In this document: piece after piece, positions 4,910 through 5,709 of the stretch
Position numbering within the stretch: position 1 is the stretch's first letter
How the letters are laid out: each line of letters starts with the position of its first letter
Assembly: GCA_018700655.1 (NCBI GenBank)
Contig: JABIUG010000220.1
Location: forward strand, 1-5,709
Reading direction: 5' to 3'
Source of the DNA: Rhodospirillaceae bacterium
Lineage (GTDB): Bacteria; Pseudomonadota; Alphaproteobacteria; SP197
Length of the DNA stretch: 5,709 bases
Notes under the pieces: generated by a model
The model's database searches: none
Seen by the model: the letters and a program-made list of their open reading frames with translations, nothing else
Told to the model about the DNA's origin: nothing
Position numbers and translations under genes: made by a program

Positions 4910-5709
4910 TTAAGCCGCGTCCGACGCGGCAGTCATCGATCGCGCCTGACGATAGGCGCGACAGGCCCCGCCTAAGGCAGTGAAAAGAGCGTGGTCAAAG
5001 GCGCGTTCGTGATAACGCCATTCCGGGTGCCATTGCACGCCAAGTTGCAGGGTCTCGGCGCCACGGACCGAAAGCGCCTCGATGTGCCCGTCGGGCGCGA
5101 CCGCTTCGACCTGCAGGCCCTGCGCGGGCTGGTCCACGCCCTGGCCATGGATCGAGTTCACCGTGAAATGGTCGAGTCCGGTGATCTGTTCGAGTGCCCC
5201 GCCCTTTGTGAGGCTGACATCATGGGCCGGTCCGTATTGTATTTCCTTCGGGTCGTCCTTGTTCTCGCGGTGATCCATCCGGCCTTCAATCTCTTCGACA
5301 TGCTGGTGGAGCGTACCGCCCAGCGCCGCATTGAGTTCCTGGATGCCGCGACAAACCGCCAGAAGCGGAATCTGGCGTTCAACAACACGTCGAATCATCG
5401 GCAGGGTCAGTGCGTCGCGCTGGTCATCGAGCAGCGTGGTTTCCCGGGGCTGATGGCCGCCATAGTGATGGGGTCCAACATTGCTCGGACTGCCGGTGAG
5501 AAACACGCCGTCGATCCGGTCGAGCAGAGCGTCGATCGAATAGAGACTCTCCAGCGGTTCGAGATCGCTGCCCCTTCCAAAACATGGCAACAGCATCGGC
5601 ATGGCACGTGCGCCATGGGCCACGGCATTGATGTATTTCTCGCCGACGACATGCATCGCATGGATGCCGATCTGTCGGAGGTCGCAGGGGATGCCGACAA
5701 GCGGCAGGG
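4910..5709 (-). CDS. puuD: Gamma-glutamyl-GABA hydrolase family protein (PuuD-like, peptidase C26), 5' end cut
   Basis: The frame runs off the right edge; 265 residues are visible to the TAA stop. Translation upstream of the ATG at 5656 reads LPLVGIPCDLRQIGIHA, a normal PuuD-family N-terminus, so 5656 is an internal Met and only a few residues are missing. It is a class I glutamine-amidotransferase fold acting as a hydrolase that frees glutamate from gamma-glutamyl compounds. The triad is visible: nucleophile Cys119 in AVCRGIQELN, His227 and Glu229 in LGVQWHPEW. Other PuuD blocks are LTGSPSNVGPHHYG, a YGPAHDV stretch and NSIHGQG. In E. coli putrescine catabolism PuuD hydrolyses gamma-glutamyl-GABA. 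Here the gene precedes the PuuA-like ligase by 14 bases, so attachment and removal of glutamate are probably co-expressed. The natural substrate may differ from GABA. Confidence 0.92.
   Translation of the reverse strand, partial: LPLVGIPCDLRQIGIHAMHVVGEKYINAVAHGARAMPMLLPCFGRGSDLEPLESLYSIDALLDRIDGVFLTGSPSNVGPHHYGGHQPRETTLLDDQRDALTLPMIRRVVERQIPLLAVCRGIQELNAALGGTLHQHVEEIEGRMDHRENKDDPKEIQYGPAHDVSLTKGGALEQITGLDHFTVNSIHGQGVDQPAQGLQVEAVAPDGHIEALSVRGAETLQLGVQWHPEWRYHERAFDHALFTALGGACRAYRQARSMTAASDAA

Noticed and set aside
5654..5656. ATG as start of the PuuD-like protein
   Set aside because: The same frame continues upstream to the window edge and encodes the conserved VGIPCDLRQIGIHA segment, so this Met is internal.

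Overview
This is a GC-rich, tightly packed 5.7 kb window whose codon usage and protein types suggest an alphaproteobacterium (inferred from sequence style; no marker gene is present). It holds seven protein genes. Two are cut by the window edges. Six of the seven lie on the minus strand. I see no RNA gene, CRISPR array, transposase or origin, and no gene-free stretch longer than about 210 bases.

Layout in the minus-strand direction of transcription (right to left). (1) 5709-4910: a class I glutamine amidotransferase-like hydrolase of the PuuD family (gamma-glutamyl-GABA hydrolase, peptidase C26), cut at its N-terminus by the window end. (2) 4895-3549: a glutamine-synthetase-like ligase of the PuuA type, 14 bases after PuuD and clearly in the same operon. 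(3) A short AT-rich gap (3487-3548) with a promoter and a candidate operator. (4) 3486-2869: a TetR-family regulator. (5) 2872-1847: a Rieske non-heme iron oxygenase alpha subunit whose start codon overlaps the TetR stop in an ATGA. (6) A gap of about 200 bases with an 18-base perfect inverted repeat and a hairpin that would cover a ribosome binding site. (7) 1649-1176: a DUF1203-type protein. (8) 1164-415: a YgfF-like short-chain dehydrogenase, coupled to the DUF1203 gene. On the plus strand, 1-207 is the C-terminal end of an M24-family metallopeptidase; it converges on the dehydrogenase across a 207-base gap with hairpins.

The functional core appears to be amine catabolism. The PuuA-like enzyme would attach glutamate to an amine through a gamma-glutamyl amide bond. 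The PuuD-like enzyme would remove that glutamate after the amine has been oxidised. A Rieske oxygenase and its probable regulator lie directly alongside. The same three enzyme classes occur together in aniline catabolism (atd/tdn clusters), and Rieske enzymes with a Glu at the bridging position include the carnitine oxygenase CntA. The locus may therefore couple gamma-glutamylation to oxidative N-dealkylation or hydroxylation of an amine or quaternary ammonium compound. The substrate cannot be read from sequence, and no oxygenase reductase partner is visible here. The DUF1203-dehydrogenase pair and the M24 peptidase may or may not belong to the same pathway.
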